A stretch of DNA of 64,000 nt from Agelas oroides (GCA_949130485.1 OX422184.1:26106763-26170762); one strand, 5' to 3'. Shown: positions 11,177-21,440, counted from the first letter of the stretch. The notes: a model not told the origin generated them from the letters alone. Program-made: numbers and translations.

Positions 11177-11701
11177 TTCAATCCTGCAAGAGGAAAGGGG
11201 GGTCTGGTGAATATAGTACAACATTTCTGTACCTCCACAGAATTTCGGTGGCACACAATCTGATTAGTAAGCGCTTACATTTACACTTCAACTAGTGTAT
11301 AAACCTTTACTTACCATTAAAAACAAGTATCACGCCCAGAAACTAAGTAATTCAACGCACGAGGTTGGATTGCATGCCAGTCGTGCACCGGCTCCGTTCA
11401 GCGAAATATTGTGATGAAACTGTTCCGTTCCGTAGGCGTATGTATAATGACGGCCGAACATAACACCGTACAGAAATCCCAACTCAAAAAACACAAATTC
11501 ACTCAGTTGCCTTTCCCAGGACAAGGGGGAAAAAGCATACCTACACGAATAACCGTACAAAGACGGAGAAAATACGTACAAGCGTACTTCCCGTTTCTCG
11601 CAATCAGTGGGAGACTATCGCCGTCATCATGCACCACTGAAACAAAGGCCATTTGAGAATAAGTGGACGTCTCATATGATATTCATCATAAAATGACAAA
11701 C

Positions 11702-11812
11702 CTGGACTCCGATGAGGAAGAAGGCGGACACTTGGTAGGAGTAAAAACCTTGGTCGTAGATCTGCTTGGAGCGGCCTGCTCATCATCACTTTCTGACGAA
11801 ATGACAATATGG
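11702..11812 (-). pseudogene. Candidate 5' exon of the MULE-like pseudogene
   Basis: Minus-strand frame reading VISSESDDEQAAPSRSTTKV and then PPSSSSES, acidic and serine-rich like the start of the next exon. It ends at a donor-like GAGTCCAG|GTTTGT, and joining to the acceptor at 9962 keeps the frame over the junction (TCC AG|G TTA). A TGA lies upstream in this frame and no initiator ATG is evident. Evidence is compositional plus splice phase only; it could be chance. Confidence 0.25.
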
Positions 11813-12718
11813 CCTCGTCGATCGTTTCAAGAATATCCATTCTTTCAGGTACGTTCAACACTTCACCTCATCCGCCAGACTGTTGAAACCAACGTGGCAC
11901 GCAGGGCTACATAAGCGCGTGATGCAATTTATGCCATTAAAACGCACCCCACTTGTGGAAAATTCTATTATTAGTAACATCGTCCACTCCCGTTTTACCG
12001 CCACCCTAACCAAGCTACTTAGTCTCGTTCCTCGCACCACAGAGTTTACATTGCCTCGCGATGATTGCAGCTTGTCTAGTGTGAGCGAGGCTTCGTTTAC
12101 TTGACACATCGCTATTATATATAGCTGGCCGCGAAGGCACTTATCGCCCACCCCAGTTGGGGTGGGTGTTGGAACAAGTCTTATATGGGCAGTTGACCAG
12201 ACTCTCCCTCCCTGCGAGAGTCTGGCTACGCGAGACTAATCCCTACATGTGCTTGTTTCTATTCAGAAAACCTTTTTTGTGACTTTATGAGTGTCCGTAA
12301 CTTCATACAGGAAGTTTAGCTTCCGCTGCAAATAAAATTGTACGCGGGCGGCGACACGGCTGATGCGGGCCACCATTCGTCCTCGCACTGTGAATTGAGG
12401 ACATTTGCTGGCCAGCAACACCTGTTCTCGCACTGCCGCCTGCAGGTGTTCATTATATCTCTCGCAATGTGGCCACCAAATATCTCACTGTGGTTTGAGC
12501 CGCATCCGTGTTATCAATGTTTCCGTGTACCAACACTCTCCCACTAGTCCGAGGAGCAAGTGAGCCTTACAGTGCATGTAGATTCATTATTGTATGCTTC
12601 TAGACTATGGTGCGAAGAGACATGCAGGTATGGAGCCACCGGGTAGCAAGGCTTCAGGCAACCAGGCTGCATGGACCATTAATTCCAGTTGCTGGCTAGA
12701 TGCTACGCTTACACCTGA
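11813..12718. other. No gene seen; one truncated foldback
   Basis: A half-degenerate foldback (CCAGACTCTCCCTCC...GAGAGTCTGGCTACGCGAGA) occurs near 12199-12237. Short open frames only, no domains. Confidence 0.5.
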
Positions 12719-12730
12719 CAGCATGGTTAC
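12719..12730. repeat. Target-site duplication, left copy
   Basis: CAGCATGGTTAC directly abuts the T-rich (minus-strand A-rich) tail of the retrotransposon. The identical 12-mer lies at 15442-15453 on the other side. Confidence 0.85.
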
Positions 12731-12731
12731 C

Positions 12732-12905
12732 TTTTTTTTTTTTTTTTCTTTTTTTTTTTCTTTTTTTTTTTTGTTTGTTGTCAACTCAACTGATGATTCA
12801 ACACACACATGCACTGCACGTGATACAACAACAACAACAACCAAAAAATGTATAGTAAGTGACGTATGTACAAAACAAAAAGGAAACTTGGGTGAAACAA
12901 AAAGA
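12732..12905 (-). other. Retrotransposon 3' UTR and A-rich tail
   Basis: From the stop codon at 12906 to the target duplication: a (GTT)n/(CAA)n microsatellite at about 12827-12842, then on the minus strand three A-runs interrupted by G (12732-12771). The internal G interruptions suggest a templated A-rich tail or later mutation. Confidence 0.7.
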
Positions 12906-14396
12906 TTAAAAATCTGGTGTAATATAGGACTCAGTGATGGCAAGGTCTATGGCTGCTGGAGGGTGGGCGGCTTGGCCTCGAGAGGATCTTGCTCCTCGTA
13001 GGGCTTGGATGGCTGAACGGATGAGGGAAAAGGTCAGACGACACCTTAGCCACCAGAGTGTGGTGCTGTATGGATGATCCCACTTCTCAGCGAGCATGGA
13101 GGCCAGGCGTTTGTAGAAACAGGTTGCCTCTCTCCCCATTCCTCCTGTGGCCGAAAAAACAAGTGGAGTGAAAGACGAGTGCTCCACCTCGCGTATCCTC
13201 TGTTCATAAGCTCCTTTTTTCTCTTTCTCATGCTTTCTGTAACAGGCGGAAGGCGTCTGGTTCTTGTTAGAGGGGGCGTGGGGGTTGAAGACTCGCACAT
13301 CAAAAAATGTCTTTTCAAATCTCCCACCCCACACTCCATTTGCTGAGACATCAAGCCTCGCCCCGTCCTGTGAATTGGCAGTGGCTCCAGACAGTTGGTC
13401 TGACGTGGTTGGCTGCAGGTTGGGTTCAATGCACACCTCGCTACACACTTCTGTGAGGAGATTGGCCGTAAGGTCGCGGATTTCATTGTGCCTGATGGAA
13501 GGAAAACCTCCTTTGGCACATGAGAGTGCATGTTCAACAGTGAAATGGTTGCCGCAGTCGCACATGGGCGGGAGATTTGAGGGAGACCATCTGTATCGCA
13601 GGGCCATGGCATCGTGGAAAGCAGCCCTATGCAGTGAAAAGCCATGTTCCTTGAGGGGGAGAGCTGTGAGCCAGGTGGAGGCACCTTTCTCCTTGGCTAG
13701 ATCCACTGCTTTCTGCAGTTGGGCTGGTAAATGGCTGTAGAGGTGATCTGCTTCTTTGGAGCTCATTTCTTTGTTCCGATTTCTGATAGTGGCCTTGCTC
13801 TGCAGCTGATCGGCTATGATGTCATATCCATACTCCTGGTTTTGTTCAAGGATGTGAGATACGAGGGAGAAGGTGACTAGTTGGGAGGACTGCAGTTCTT
13901 TCTCTGCATTCTTGGAGGGGATTCTTATCCCCAAGCCCCCATGCCGTGCTGGTAAGGCAAAGAGGGCACATTCCTGGTCGTTGGGTGTGGGCCTACTAGT
14001 GAGGGCGGGCAGCAGCTCCGTTCTCAAAGCGGTGTCAAGTGGGATCAATAGGTGACTAATATTAGGGGTTACCCTGCTCAGGTAGGACCATTTGCTTGAA
14101 AGGCCATGTACCAGGGCTGAGTAGGCAGCATGGGGCTGAGACTTTGCGATCTTACTGAGGAGGGTAATACTTGATGTCCATTCCCCGACCTTAGATCGCA
14201 GGTGTTCCTCGATGAAGTCTGGGGAGCCCAAGGCTGCACCAAGGTAAGGCCTACCGTTTGGGGTGATGTTAACCCCTGAGCCAGCAAAGATCTTGGCCGC
14301 ATTTTGGAGGTGCAGGTCTTTAGTCACCAGCCATGTTTTGGAAGGATTCACCTTGTGTTGTTCCTTCCTGTGAAAGGATGACATCACAATCCACAA
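12906..14396 (-). pseudogene. Retrotransposon C-terminal half: zinc knuckle and endonuclease-like domain
   Basis: A 496-codon minus-strand frame. The genuine homology begins at NPSKTWLVTKDLHLQNAAKI (residue ~18), the RT region just after the missing catalytic core; the preceding residues are out-of-frame read-through. GRPYLGAALGSPDFIEEHL and ARHGGLGIRIPS follow (thumb/linker). Near residue 278 comes a CDCGNHFTVEHALSC knuckle, then SIRHNEIRDL, and an endonuclease-like core with GARLDVSANGVWGGRFEK, FFDVRVFNPHA and a KHEKEKKGAYEQRI helix. This C-x-C/H/C followed by RHN, (P/L)D and DVxV arrangement resembles the R2-type restriction-like endonuclease. The frame has no internal stop to 12906 (ends ITPDF), so loss of the RT core was the main lesion. 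Confidence 0.7.
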
Positions 14397-15447
14397 AGAG
14401 CTCTGTTGGGGCTCTGTAAGAGTTGACTAGGATGGTGGCAATTGGGGGACAGAGGCGTCTGATGTTTTGCAGTGCTACTTGGCGGTTAAGGGAGTTGAAT
14501 GCATTCGTGGCGTCTATGAGTAGGGCAGCTTCGCATTCCGCTGAGTCAAATGCTTGACGTGCTGCATGAACAGCAGCCTCAATCCCAGAAATCTGTCCAC
14601 CACACATCTGCTGGCAGCCTGATGCATCCTGGATATCTGGCTGTGTGATGGAAAGGACGGCTTTAGCAATGATACGGCGGGCCGTGTCTCCAATGCCGAT
14701 TGGGCGGACTCCAGGATGTTTGTCGAGTGCGATGAGACGACATGCAAGGAGTGGGGCTATGGATGAGGGGTGCACATATGAGGTGCTGATCCTTATGGCA
14801 ACTGATGCAAGAGAGGCGCAGAGGTCTCTTGATGCACCCTTGTGGCTGGTGCAAAGACGTCTCCATTCGTGGGAGTCCAGGCCAGAGGGGCCAGCGGCAC
14901 CATTCACTCTCAAGGCAGCTGAACGGATGACATTGGCGTCTAGGGACTCAAATATCACGGGGTGGGGGTCCTGTGGTTCATTTGGAATTATACATGAGTT
15001 ATACACTGGTTGGCCTACGGGGTGCTTGCTGATCAGTGATTCTCTGACAGTAGGTGAGTTTGGGTCGTCTGGGTTGACAGGATCGTCAAGATGGAGAATG
15101 CCCCCTTTCTCCTCCCTGGACAAGAGGTCAAGGGCGGCCTTACACTTCCCCATGAACATCAGGTTGGAGAAAGAGCGAGCCAGGTTGGAGTTGACCTTAG
15201 TCGAACCATTTTTGGGTAGCCTCTGTTGTATGGCTCTGCCTTCCCTCACTAGTTCGTCCAATTCTCCGTTGGACCACCACCCCAACCTTCTCTCAAGGTG
15301 TGTAATGTGATGTTTGGTCTTAGAGGCCCTGCTTGGCTTTTGCAGGAGCAGTATTGGGAACACCAAGGCAGCCTTTAAGGCGACAGATTCCATAGCGGAG
15401 GCGGATCCGTAGGCTGAGTAGAGCCTTGATAACTCCCTCACCAGCAT
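14320..15447 (-). pseudogene. Retrotransposon reverse transcriptase, N-terminal part, broken before the active site
   Basis: A 375-codon minus-strand frame whose apparent ATG (15445-15447) lies in the target-site duplication, so the start belongs to the flank and the element's true N-terminus is lost. Visible RT landmarks: RVNGAAGPSGLDSHEWRRLC (finger region), LIALDKHPGVRPIGIGDTAR (residues ~230-250), AALLIDATNAFNSLNRQVAL (first catalytic Asp motif A) and EGTTQG (motif B). Right after TTQG the sequence jumps to DNA that, in another frame, encodes NPSKTWLV. The YADD motif C and its surroundings are therefore deleted and the frame shifted; the last residues (ESFQNMAGD) are read-through. Confidence 0.75.
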
Positions 15448-15453
15448 GGTTAC
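15442..15453. repeat. Target-site duplication, right copy
   Basis: CAGCATGGTTAC, identical to 12719-12730, abutting the truncated 5' end of the minus-strand retrotransposon. Confidence 0.85.
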
Positions 15454-15964
15454 GGTACTCGTGCCACTGAACTCTTGATCAATACTCGATCAAAACCACC
15501 CTTCCCACCATATACATTACATCATGATCATAAAGCTACCCAAATGGTCTGGTTCCCAGACTACACCTTTCACATTACAGTTAGTCCAGGTACAAGATCC
15601 ACTTAAACCTGACATGAAGTTTGGAGTACTATACACTGAAGATCATTTTTTTCCCACATCCAATCATACAACCACACTACCCACCCTCCCACCACATGCA
15701 CCCACATGGACAATCATGAAGCTACCAACTGGTCTGGTTCCCAGACTACACCTCAGTAGTCTGGGTACAAGACTAGTTACTAACAACTAAAGTTTTCTTT
15801 GTCTCTTTGATTTTCTCTCTCTCTTGGTGGTCATTCATACCCTATATAGTGGAAAAAAGTAGAAGGCATTGTCACCTCCACTGTTAACACAAATATACGG
15901 ACAAGTGAGGTGGACTCAGGAAATTAGTGACTCCCTAAAATCAGCATGTTAGCAATGTGGATCA
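15454..15964. other. No gene; local duplication with foldbacks
   Basis: A ~45-bp block (AAGCTACC...GGTCTGGTTCCCAGACTACA) occurs near 15533 and again near 15720, the second forming a full foldback. CCACC/ACACC-rich sequence lies between. No coding potential. Confidence 0.5.
15730..15775. mobile_element. Short foldback with an imperfect 9-bp target duplication
   Basis: The arm GGTTCCCAGACTAC pairs with GTAGTCTGGGTACA. Flanks are GCTACCAAC (15721-15729) and GTTACTAAC (15776-15784), 7 of 9 matching. Because the left half is also part of a local duplication, the target-duplication reading is tentative. Confidence 0.45.
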
Positions 15965-15976
15965 CTGCTAGGTATC

Positions 15977-16219
15977 TCAGGATATACAAGGAATGAAACG
16001 TGGGCAAGACCTGTTTTGGTACCTTCTTAGTGGTGTACCTACCAGGTTCATCAAGGGTGAACTTTCAGTGGCTTCTCTTTGATTCTGCATAAATGAAGAG
16101 AAGGATATCTGGAACCAACTTGAGCTCGGAAAATAACTTGCCAACGTCAGACTGAATGTTCCAGTCGTCATCAGGGCAAAAGTCAAGAGGTGCAAACAAA
16201 TCTTGCTATTTATAGCCAT
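15977..16219 (-). pseudogene. Penelope-like element tail region
   Basis: Minus-strand open frame containing FALMTTGTFSLTLASYF and SSSWFQISFSSFMQNQREAT. Such a frame often appears over the 3' region of Penelope-like elements in invertebrate genomes and is more likely terminal repeat/UTR than a true protein; another frame over the same bases reads SDVGKLFSELKLVPDILLF. Its place downstream of the RT remnant supports the element assignment. Confidence 0.4.
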
Positions 16220-16238
16220 GCACTACTGAGGATACACG

Positions 16239-16472
16239 TTATTGGGGGTCAAAGGTCGGTGAGGATTGCTCCTCCCTCACGTCCTCTGAGGGTGTCATCT
16301 GGATGTGCAGGGCCTCCTTCACCAACAGCTCCTGTCCTTGACCTTGGTCAACATTGAGCAGAGAGTCCACCCGGACAAAGACTACTCTGATGTTGAACTT
16401 CCACCTAACATCCTCACTCATCCCAGTCACATAGGGTATCACTACCATTGGTGAAACGGGAGGAGACATCAA
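16239..16472 (-). pseudogene. Penelope-like polyprotein fragment after the RT
   Basis: Reads VVIPYVTGMSEDVRWKFNIR, the linker that normally follows the RT thumb, then soon EALHIQMTPSEDVR, which in intact elements lies near the end, beyond the GIY-YIG nuclease. The sequence between, including the GIY-YIG core and its catalytic residues, is missing. Frame is open to the stop at 16239. Confidence 0.6.
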
Positions 16473-16713
16473 AGCTCACTAGAATATCATCACTTTCCAC
16501 ATGCACACTTTCCATCATCTCTTTAAAGTGCCTGGAGTTCTTGACAAGGGAACTAGTACGTCCTGCTAGGGGGGATATGAGGGATGTGATGTGCTTGGAT
16601 AGTTGGTAAGTTTGTGATCCTATGCACGAAACAATGGGTCTGAGTGGGACATTAGGCTTGTAGATCTTGGGCAGGCCATAAATCCTAGGGGGTTGGCTTC
16701 CTGTGGGTCTCAA
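16414..16713 (-). pseudogene. Penelope-like reverse transcriptase, N-terminal fragment
   Basis: Residues RIYGLPKIYKPNVPLRPIVS, then QTYQLSKHITSLISPL, NSRHFKEMMESV and DDILVSFDVSSRFTN. This is the Penelope-like RT from the template-binding start through motif A (SFDVSS, first catalytic Asp present; the usual SLFTN has become SRFTN). After FTN the sequence jumps directly to the post-RT linker, so motif B, the YxDD motif and the thumb are deleted. The reading frame continues upstream of 16713 without an ATG; the copy is non-functional. Confidence 0.65.
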
Positions 16714-16800
16714 CCTATTTTACCAAGGCACTAGTGACCTCCCCATTCTTCTCTAACCTTTTAAGTTTATGACTCAGCCTTTTAAGTTTATGACTCAGCC

Positions 16801-17520
16801 AGGTTGCTGGGTGGAAAAACAGTCTCTGGAGCTTCGAGGTAGTGGGCAAAATAGTGGGTTGAATGTACTAACTCGAAATCAGACACATGTGTCTCGGGCT
16901 GATGGTCACCCTGAGAGTAGGAGAGAATATACAACACCCATAAAAAATGCTAGCATCATGAATTTGAACACACTCAAACTGAACACTGTAGACAATGTAT
17001 ACAGCCTGCTAGGCCTTGGCAAATTTTGGAGGTCTACTAACTATATACAGTGCTATCAAAATTTGCTTTCTTATAATACTATTCATGAGCTTGTGGCTTT
17101 GCTCTGACTTCAAACGCACAAAAAAAAACCCTGACCCCCCTTACCTGATGCATTCCTTAATATTAAGCCAGAGTAGCTGTTAGGCTCTTGTGTTCTACAC
17201 TTATCAACAGTACAATCATGCTTCTTGAAGGAGGGATTCTTGGCACCAAGTTCACTCTGAAGGGTTCTCTAATCCCCACTGTGGTAGAGCTACATGCTGG
17301 ATCATAATCATGCCCTTCACAGCTCCCTTTTATGCCAGCATATGCTCCCATGCTTTCACCCCACTCTCAAGCATAATTTGCCAATGAGGTAAATACACAA
17401 GTCCTTACTTGCTCGTCCTCTTCTCCCCTGTTGTGGCACACTGTCTCACCCAGTCCTCCCCCCTCCCCGTTGTTCCACACTGTATGTGTGTGCATGTGTG
17501 TACAAGCAGTGAATCAGTTT
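16801..17520. other. No gene seen
   Basis: Short open frames without recognisable motifs on either strand; A-run at 17119-17127. Nothing further supported. Confidence 0.5.
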
Positions 17521-17608
17521 ACAGTCGAACCTCCGAACAAAGGACACTTTGGGAACGGGTCTTTTGTCCTTTGTTCAGAGGTTGTCCCTATCTCGGAGGT
17601 TCCACTGT
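17521..17608. mobile_element. Tiny pogo/Tigger-like MITE (TA target)
   Basis: Ends CAGTCGAACCTCC and GGAGGTTCCACTG with TA on both outer sides. CAGT(C/G)GAACCTC is the classic terminal motif of pogo/Tigger-type elements with TA duplication. The 86-bp body is self-complementary (AACAAAGGACA against TTTGTCCTTTGTT). Non-autonomous. Confidence 0.7.
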
Positions 17609-18976
17609 ATAATCCTCAAATAATGTTTTAATAATAATATAATGGTAGATAATCAATAAAATGGACTTGAAATCCCATGCATATATAATTTTTATGGACC
17701 CAGATAAAATAAAGAATTGGTGTACTCCTTAACAGCACCTGGACTTGTATAGGCCCTAAATCTAGAGTAAATCTTAAAAAAACTTCTTGACAACAACGTA
17801 GTATTTACCATCTGTGAAAGTTTAATATGGAAGCTTAGCTGTCTACATGTGTTCAAGCGTATGCGTGTGTCTATAATCACGCATGTAAATTCCTGATTGT
17901 CCTCAAAATGTGTGGATGTGCTACAATTTTATAGGTGTGGTTTCCTGGGTGTCCGTTATTGAGAGGCAACTTTGTATTGAAAAGTCACGTTGGGAGTTCA
18001 AATCTTGTCCGCTGTCCGGAATCAAGAAGCGTCCGCCTCTCGGAGGTTATTTATGCATTAGTACTATAGTAATTTCAATCCGTAACACAGCGTTTGTCCG
18101 CTGTAGAGAGGTTGTCCGCTTCTTGGAGGGTCCGTTATGGGAGGTTCGACTGTAAGGGTAACAATGTCCCCTTCCCCACCTCACAGAAGTAGCTACCCAG
18201 TCACTAATGATTTTTAGAAGGCATCATGTGGGTACACTGACCAAAAAAGGATACGAAAAGCACAGCAGCAGGCTGAGGGCAAGCGCATCACTCCGCGTCA
18301 AGCAACAAACAAGTATCTATGCTCAGGCCACTGTCATCAGGGACGAATAAAAAGACAGTAAGGCTACTTGTAGGTTTATCTTAGCTGTTCTAATTCTGGC
18401 CTGAACTTCTATATAATTTGGAGTGCAGCACAACCAATCAGGGCTCCTCAGCCCTTCTTCCACTTGTGTCTACACATCATTAGCAACGTGGTATACTTAC
18501 AAAGAGAGTACATATTGATACGGCTCCCCCCCCACACACACACACACACCGACAGCCTCGGTACTACGCTAGGTCTACTCTACAACAAACTGCACTCAAA
18601 CGTGACTGGACTCACGGCGGATCGGAAATGCTTTGCGGCTGGAATGCTTTGTTCCTTGCAGACACACAGTTATCAAACGAGATGGGCACGCTACTGCCAT
18701 CTGTACGAGTTCTGTAGGCGCTAACAAAACCAAGCTAGCCTTGCATGAGAGGCGTCGACTATGCTGTAAACAAGCGTCGTTACCAGGCAGAACTGTAAAG
18801 GCATGGGAATGATTGTGCAGCAGTGCAATGAGCCAGTAGGTAAGTGCGCATTTCACTGCAGTTAGCCCACTCCCAAGGCTTAAACGTGCTTCCCTGGATA
18901 TCGAACAACGGTTTATTGGCGGAAAGCCCTCGGCTATATGTATTTTCGCAAACTCTGTGTGTATAATGGCTAGAAC
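17609..18976. other. No gene; second pogo-like end and CA microsatellite
   Basis: Contains the pogo-like right end (about 17980-18151) and C8-(CA)n at about 18526-18550. No coding homology. Confidence 0.5.
17980..18151. mobile_element. Solo end of a pogo/Tigger-like element
   Basis: The right terminus reads GGGAGGTTCGACTGTA, the reverse complement of the CAGTCGAACCTCC end at 17522. Upstream it carries repeated GTCCGCT(T/G)...GAGAGGTT-type subterminal motifs. I do not find a matching left terminus, so it is truncated or the partner has diverged; the left limit is approximate. Confidence 0.5.
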
Positions 18977-19131
18977 TACATTAGTCTAACCGCGTAGCCA
19001 GACTCTCAGTGGATAGCCTTCCGTTCTGGACTCCTCGCCATAACTGCGAGACAAATCTAGAACGGAAAACTTGGATTTGAGGCTAGTCTGGCTACGCTGG
19101 CTACGCTGGCTACGCTGGCTACGCTAGACTA
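18977..19131. mobile_element. Foldback element with internal GGCTACGCT tandem, 8-bp flanking repeat
   Basis: Left arm TAGTCTAACCGCGTAGCCAG against right arm GGCTACGCTAGACTA; the right arm contains four to five GGCTACGCT units. GCTAGAAC flanks both sides (18969-18976 and 19132-19139), a perfect 8-mer that may be the target duplication. CTAGAACGGAA and TTCCGTTCTGGA form an inner hairpin. Confidence 0.6.
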
Positions 19132-19139
19132 GCTAGAAC

Positions 19140-20724
19140 GTTGCTCAAACTCACATGCTAACTCTGTCGTTGATACGTGGACTACTTCCAGTACCTGTGG
19201 ACTCACATCGGCTTCATAGTAAGACTTCTTGGAAACTATGGAAGTCTCCCACAAGTCAAGCAACCGTTTACACTACTCTACAACTCCAGTAGTTCATTAG
19301 AACTGTTGCACGTGCAGTATCGGCAAAGAACAAAGCATTCCAGCTGTAAAATTATTTCCGGTGCGAGTCCGCGATCGCGCGAGTCCGTGACTTGGCGGTC
19401 AGCCAATCCATATTATGAAAACAGCCCACAGTTGCCATGGAAGCCTATATAGGGGTATCATGGGATACCTTGGACTAACCCAGCTTTGGTCTGATTTTTT
19501 GGGAAGACTGGGTTTTAGTGCTTCTTTGAAAGTACCACTACTAAACACACTGTCAACATACCTTGGACAGTTCTTGTGCAGCTTCTTCAGAGGAATGGCC
19601 CTCCCTGGGTGCAGTCTAAAGTAACAATAATTAGTTAGATGATTCATCATCATGGGGTCAGCCTGAGCAAGCAGCAAACCGCTGATTTACTACTACATTG
19701 TTATGGCACACAGCAGGATTTGCCACTGTCTACTGTTTAAGCTAAGCTTGATAACGCATAAGGAGCTAGGTCCTCACCAGAGGTAGCTAAGTATCACATA
19801 TGCCAGCCATTTTTCCAGCCAGGGCAGCTAATGTAGCTACACATGCATGTATTAAGCTTTACACCGAAATGATGAGGTAAATTTCTGCATGGCATTTGTG
19901 AGTGGCGTTTATGCATGGCCCTTGACTTGAAGCGACCACAACCACCATCCATATTAAATTTGTACCGCCAGACTGCTGTTGATGGCTTGTAGAAGCACAA
20001 ATAAAAATTAAGTTCCCACGTGTGCTTCAACTTCAGTTGTCTTCGCCCCAGGTCGTCGACGCTGCACTCTGACAGTAGGCCTCCACTAGTGTTTTGTTGC
20101 ACCAGACTAACATGTCCTGCATGTGCTTTCATCGGTTTCATTTCAATCGAATGGAATATCAGGCTATACATGTTACAATTAGAAGCTCAGTTACTTTTGC
20201 CCACTATGGTATGAAAATGTATCTTTAAAGCTAGTTTTGCTTGTGCATGCATCACAGATATAACTAGGTTCTATCTAGGATTTGGAGTTTGGGGGGGCAA
20301 GCTGTATAAGCTTGTCCGGGGGCATCAAAAAATTTGAGGGTTTAGGTTCTCCGAATGATGCAATCGAAGAGGTAAAATCACATCTAGAACTATAAATTGT
20401 TTAGGTAGTTTTTAATTTTTTGGGAAAGCTGGATTGTTGGAGGAGCGTCCCCCGCAGCTCCCAGTAAATTGAACCTTGATCACCAAACACACACACAGAC
20501 TGCTGATTGGGTCTTGTGAAGTTCTCCCTGACCAACCCACCAATGACAGTAGAGTTTGGTGGTTTGGTATAAGATTGAAAAATTGACTTATAATATTTTA
20601 ATTGGTTTAAAGTAAATGTGGCAGTCTCCCGTCCTCACTCACACAAGAAACACTCTCCATGAGGAGTAACCCTCACCTGCTGGGGGCAAACAGAGGCAAA
20701 GGAGTGGTCACAGTCCACATCACA
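19140..20724. other. No gene seen
   Basis: Only short open frames with no motif. A segment near 20460 resembles the GGGGG/CCCCC-flanked low-copy repeats seen again near 25130-25170. Nothing further supported. Confidence 0.45.
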
Positions 20725-21440
20725 CAGGCCTTGGTGCACTGATGTAGGTAGAGGAGTTAGATAGGCATTACTGAGATGAGGGGGGGAAGAGTTAGAGGAG
20801 AAATAAGAGAGAGGAAGAAAGAAGTCACACACATGGTCAGTGTGGATAACTGGCAGTCACACACAAGGCTTATACCATAGGTAGTCATTGATGTACTATG
20901 TAACCAGCTGAGACAAGCAAGAACAATTGACAAGCCTGGCTAGATGTTTTCTGTAGGCATGGGTAACAGGTGTGGCCTACATGTAGTGAAAACCACAAGG
21001 ACAATCAAAGAACTCTTACCTAACAGCAAGTATTTTCATCACACAGGCCTTGGTGCACTGAAGTAGGTAGAGGAGTAGATAGGCATTACTGAGATGAGGG
21101 GGGAAGGAAGAATGGTGGCAGCATTGACTACAACCACTACTGACATGAGAGGGACCCTAGTTATTTATACTGTATAATCCTTGTGGTCTTGGTTAGAGGA
21201 GGAAAGAGAGAGGGAAAAGAAGGAAGTCACACACATAGTCAATGTGGATGACTGGCAGTCACACATAAGGCATTATTTTAAGCCATAGGTAGTCATTGAT
21301 GTACTTAGGGGTCCAGCTGAGACAAGTATCAACAACTGACAAGCCAGATGTTTTCTCTAGCCAGACAGGGATGGGGGATTAGCCATGGGTAACAGGTGTG
21401 GCCTGAAACCCACAAGGACAATCAAAACACCCCCAAGAAA
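20725..21440. repeat. Diverged tandem duplication of ~0.3-0.4 kb
   Basis: TCACACAGGCCTTGGTGCAC occurs near 20720 and 21041, and CACTGACTGG-like AGTCACACACAT...ACTGGCAGTCACACA near 20822 and 21225, each followed by CATAGGTAGTCATTGATGTA. The order is conserved, with offsets rising from ~320 to ~400 bp because of insertions in the second copy. No coding content. Confidence 0.7.

Larger units (their letters stand above)
9962..11701. other. Non-coding stretch, possibly an intron with a piggyBac-like MITE
   Basis: No coding homology. It contains the TTAA-flanked element at 10029-10677 and a C15 tract (11162-11176) that sits in a foldback with a GGGGGGTCTGG partner about 40 bases downstream. If the candidate exon at 11702 is real, the whole stretch is an intron of the MULE-like pseudogene. 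Confidence 0.4.
12731..15441 (-). mobile_element. 5'-truncated non-LTR retrotransposon with an R2-like endonuclease region
   Basis: A 2.7-kb minus-strand insertion bounded exactly by the 12-bp duplication CAGCATGGTTAC. Its 3' end is an A-rich tail (T-rich at 12732-12771 on the plus strand) after a 3' UTR with a CAA-type microsatellite; its 5' end is truncated inside the coding region. Coding order: reverse transcriptase fingers/palm, then a CxC...H...C zinc knuckle and a restriction-like-endonuclease-type domain as in R2/R4-group elements. An internal deletion removed the RT active site, so it is a dead copy. The exact target duplication shows the deletion did not touch the ends. Confidence 0.8.
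15965..16800 (-). mobile_element. Internally deleted Penelope-like element
   Basis: Minus strand. Upstream coding remnant GEVTSAL leads into LRPTGSQPPRIYGLPKIYKP, the typical start of a Penelope-like reverse transcriptase, then later parts of the same polyprotein and its non-coding tail down to about 15965. A 21-bp in-frame duplication (CCTTTTAAGTTTATGACTCAG, twice, 16759-16800) lies at the 5' side. At least two internal deletions removed most of the RT and the GIY-YIG endonuclease. Confidence 0.65.

Noticed and set aside
13046-13740. Other frames overlapping the retrotransposon (212 and 158 codons)
   Set aside because: Shadows of the 496-codon minus-strand frame, which alone shows conserved motifs.
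16100-16180. Hammerhead ribozyme in the Penelope-like tail
   Set aside because: The minus strand has CTGATGACGACTGGAAC, which resembles the CUGAUGA core, but the GAAA box and closing stems are not evident.
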